This document shows positions 63,739 to 64,000 of a stretch of DNA of 64,000 nucleotides, piece by piece. The stretch lies in NCBI RefSeq assembly GCF_001685395.1, contig NZ_CP014167.1:2547501-2611500 (forward strand). The letters are read 5' to 3'. Each line of letters begins with the position of its first letter. Positions within the stretch are counted from its first letter, which is position 1. The position numbers and the translations under genes are program-made. The notes under the pieces are model-generated. The model had not been told where the DNA came from, ran no database searches, and saw nothing but the letters and a program-made list of their open reading frames with translations. The DNA is from Paenibacillus yonginensis (GTDB lineage Bacteria; Bacillota; Bacilli; Paenibacillales; Paenibacillaceae).

Positions 63739-63782
63739 TTGCAAAAGGGACAATCCTGATCCTATACTGAACGTGCAGTTCA
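63739..63782 (+). promoter_or_regulatory. Promoter and inverted-repeat operator of the aldo/keto reductase gene
   Basis: TTGCAA (63739-63744) and TATACT (63763-63768) are spaced by 18 nt. A perfect inverted repeat TGAAC-N5-GTTCA (63768-63782) directly follows the -10 and would cover the transcription start, a typical repressor site. Confidence 0.5.
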
Positions 63783-63814
63783 CTATAAAACCTATCTATT
63801 AAGGAGGCATTCAC

Positions 63815-64000
63815 ATGGGAAATCAAGGAACAGCAGCAGCATCCGGTACATTCAAAATCGGCGGAGATCTGACGGTTAACCGTCTCGGTTATGGGGTTAT
63901 GCAATTGACCGGACCTGGGGTCTGGGGAGACCCGGCGGATCCGGAGGAAGCGGTTCGCGTGCTGCAAAGAGCCGCAGAGCTAGACGTGACATTGATAGAT
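63815..64000 (+). CDS. Aldo/keto reductase, N-terminal 62 codons (runs off the window)
   Basis: The sequence [20 protein letters not shown] followed by [20 protein letters not shown] is the start of an aldo/keto reductase barrel, with the GYGVMQLTG strand typical of the AKR family that reduces carbonyls with NADPH. AAGGAGG lies 8 nt upstream of the ATG. The catalytic Tyr, Lys and His lie outside the window. Confidence 0.85.
   Translation, partial: MGNQGTAAASGTFKIGGDLTVNRLGYGVMQLTGPGVWGDPADPEEAVRVLQRAAELDVTLID

Overview
The window is a low-to-mid GC Firmicutes chromosome segment that looks like Paenibacillus. The signs are spore genes (gpr, a spoVA operon), late-competence genes, a T-box on leuS, Paenibacillus-style YesM/YesN two-component regulators, an LplABC-type sugar ABC transporter and an SLH protein. 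No tRNA, rRNA, CRISPR array or prophage was seen.

Layout. 1-9.6 kb: gpr (5' end only) diverges from rpsT; then come two paralogous small ORFs and a membrane protein split by an in-frame TGA, lying between rpsT and holA; then an ECF sigma/anti-sigma pair and the late competence genes comEA-comEB-comEC. 9.8-17.4 kb: leuS with its T-box, a Gfo/Idh/MocA oxidoreductase, a decayed ROK kinase, an intact ROK fructokinase and group II intron 1. 17.4-25 kb: namA, then the conserved yqeG-yqeH-aroE-yhbY-nadD-yqeK-rsfS-cvfB-yqeM block for ribosome maturation and basic metabolism. 25-31.8 kb: a MoxR/DUF58/transglutaminase operon and spoVAC-spoVAD-spoVAE, followed by a 26-codon membrane microprotein. 32-34.5 kb: an M42 peptidase and an APH-fold kinase.

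34.5-52.4 kb is a carbohydrate locus. It holds a GH42 beta-galactosidase, a GH95 alpha-L-fucosidase, a GH31 YicI-type alpha-xylosidase, two ABC permeases with a lipoprotein binding protein, a YesM-like kinase, a YesN-like regulator, an intact AraC regulator, a frameshifted AraC regulator (8-T tract) and an SLH protein. The three glycosidases are the activities needed to strip the Xyl, Gal and Fuc side chains from xyloglucan oligosaccharides. None has a visible signal peptide, so import followed by cytoplasmic debranching is the likely scheme.

52.5-64 kb: a candidate structured non-coding RNA of about 370 nt with its own promoter and terminator, an AzgA-type purine permease, a divergent EamA exporter/LysR pair, group II intron 2, a three-gene membrane glycosylation cassette (GT2, GtrA, WsfD-like), a YhgE-like membrane protein with a PadR regulator, and the 5' end of an aldo/keto reductase.

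Both group II introns sit directly behind an intrinsic terminator, as expected of class C introns. The observations most worth following are the structured RNA at 52.5-52.9 kb, the small-ORF/split membrane gene cluster between rpsT and holA, and the homopolymer frameshift in the AraC regulator beside the alpha-xylosidase.
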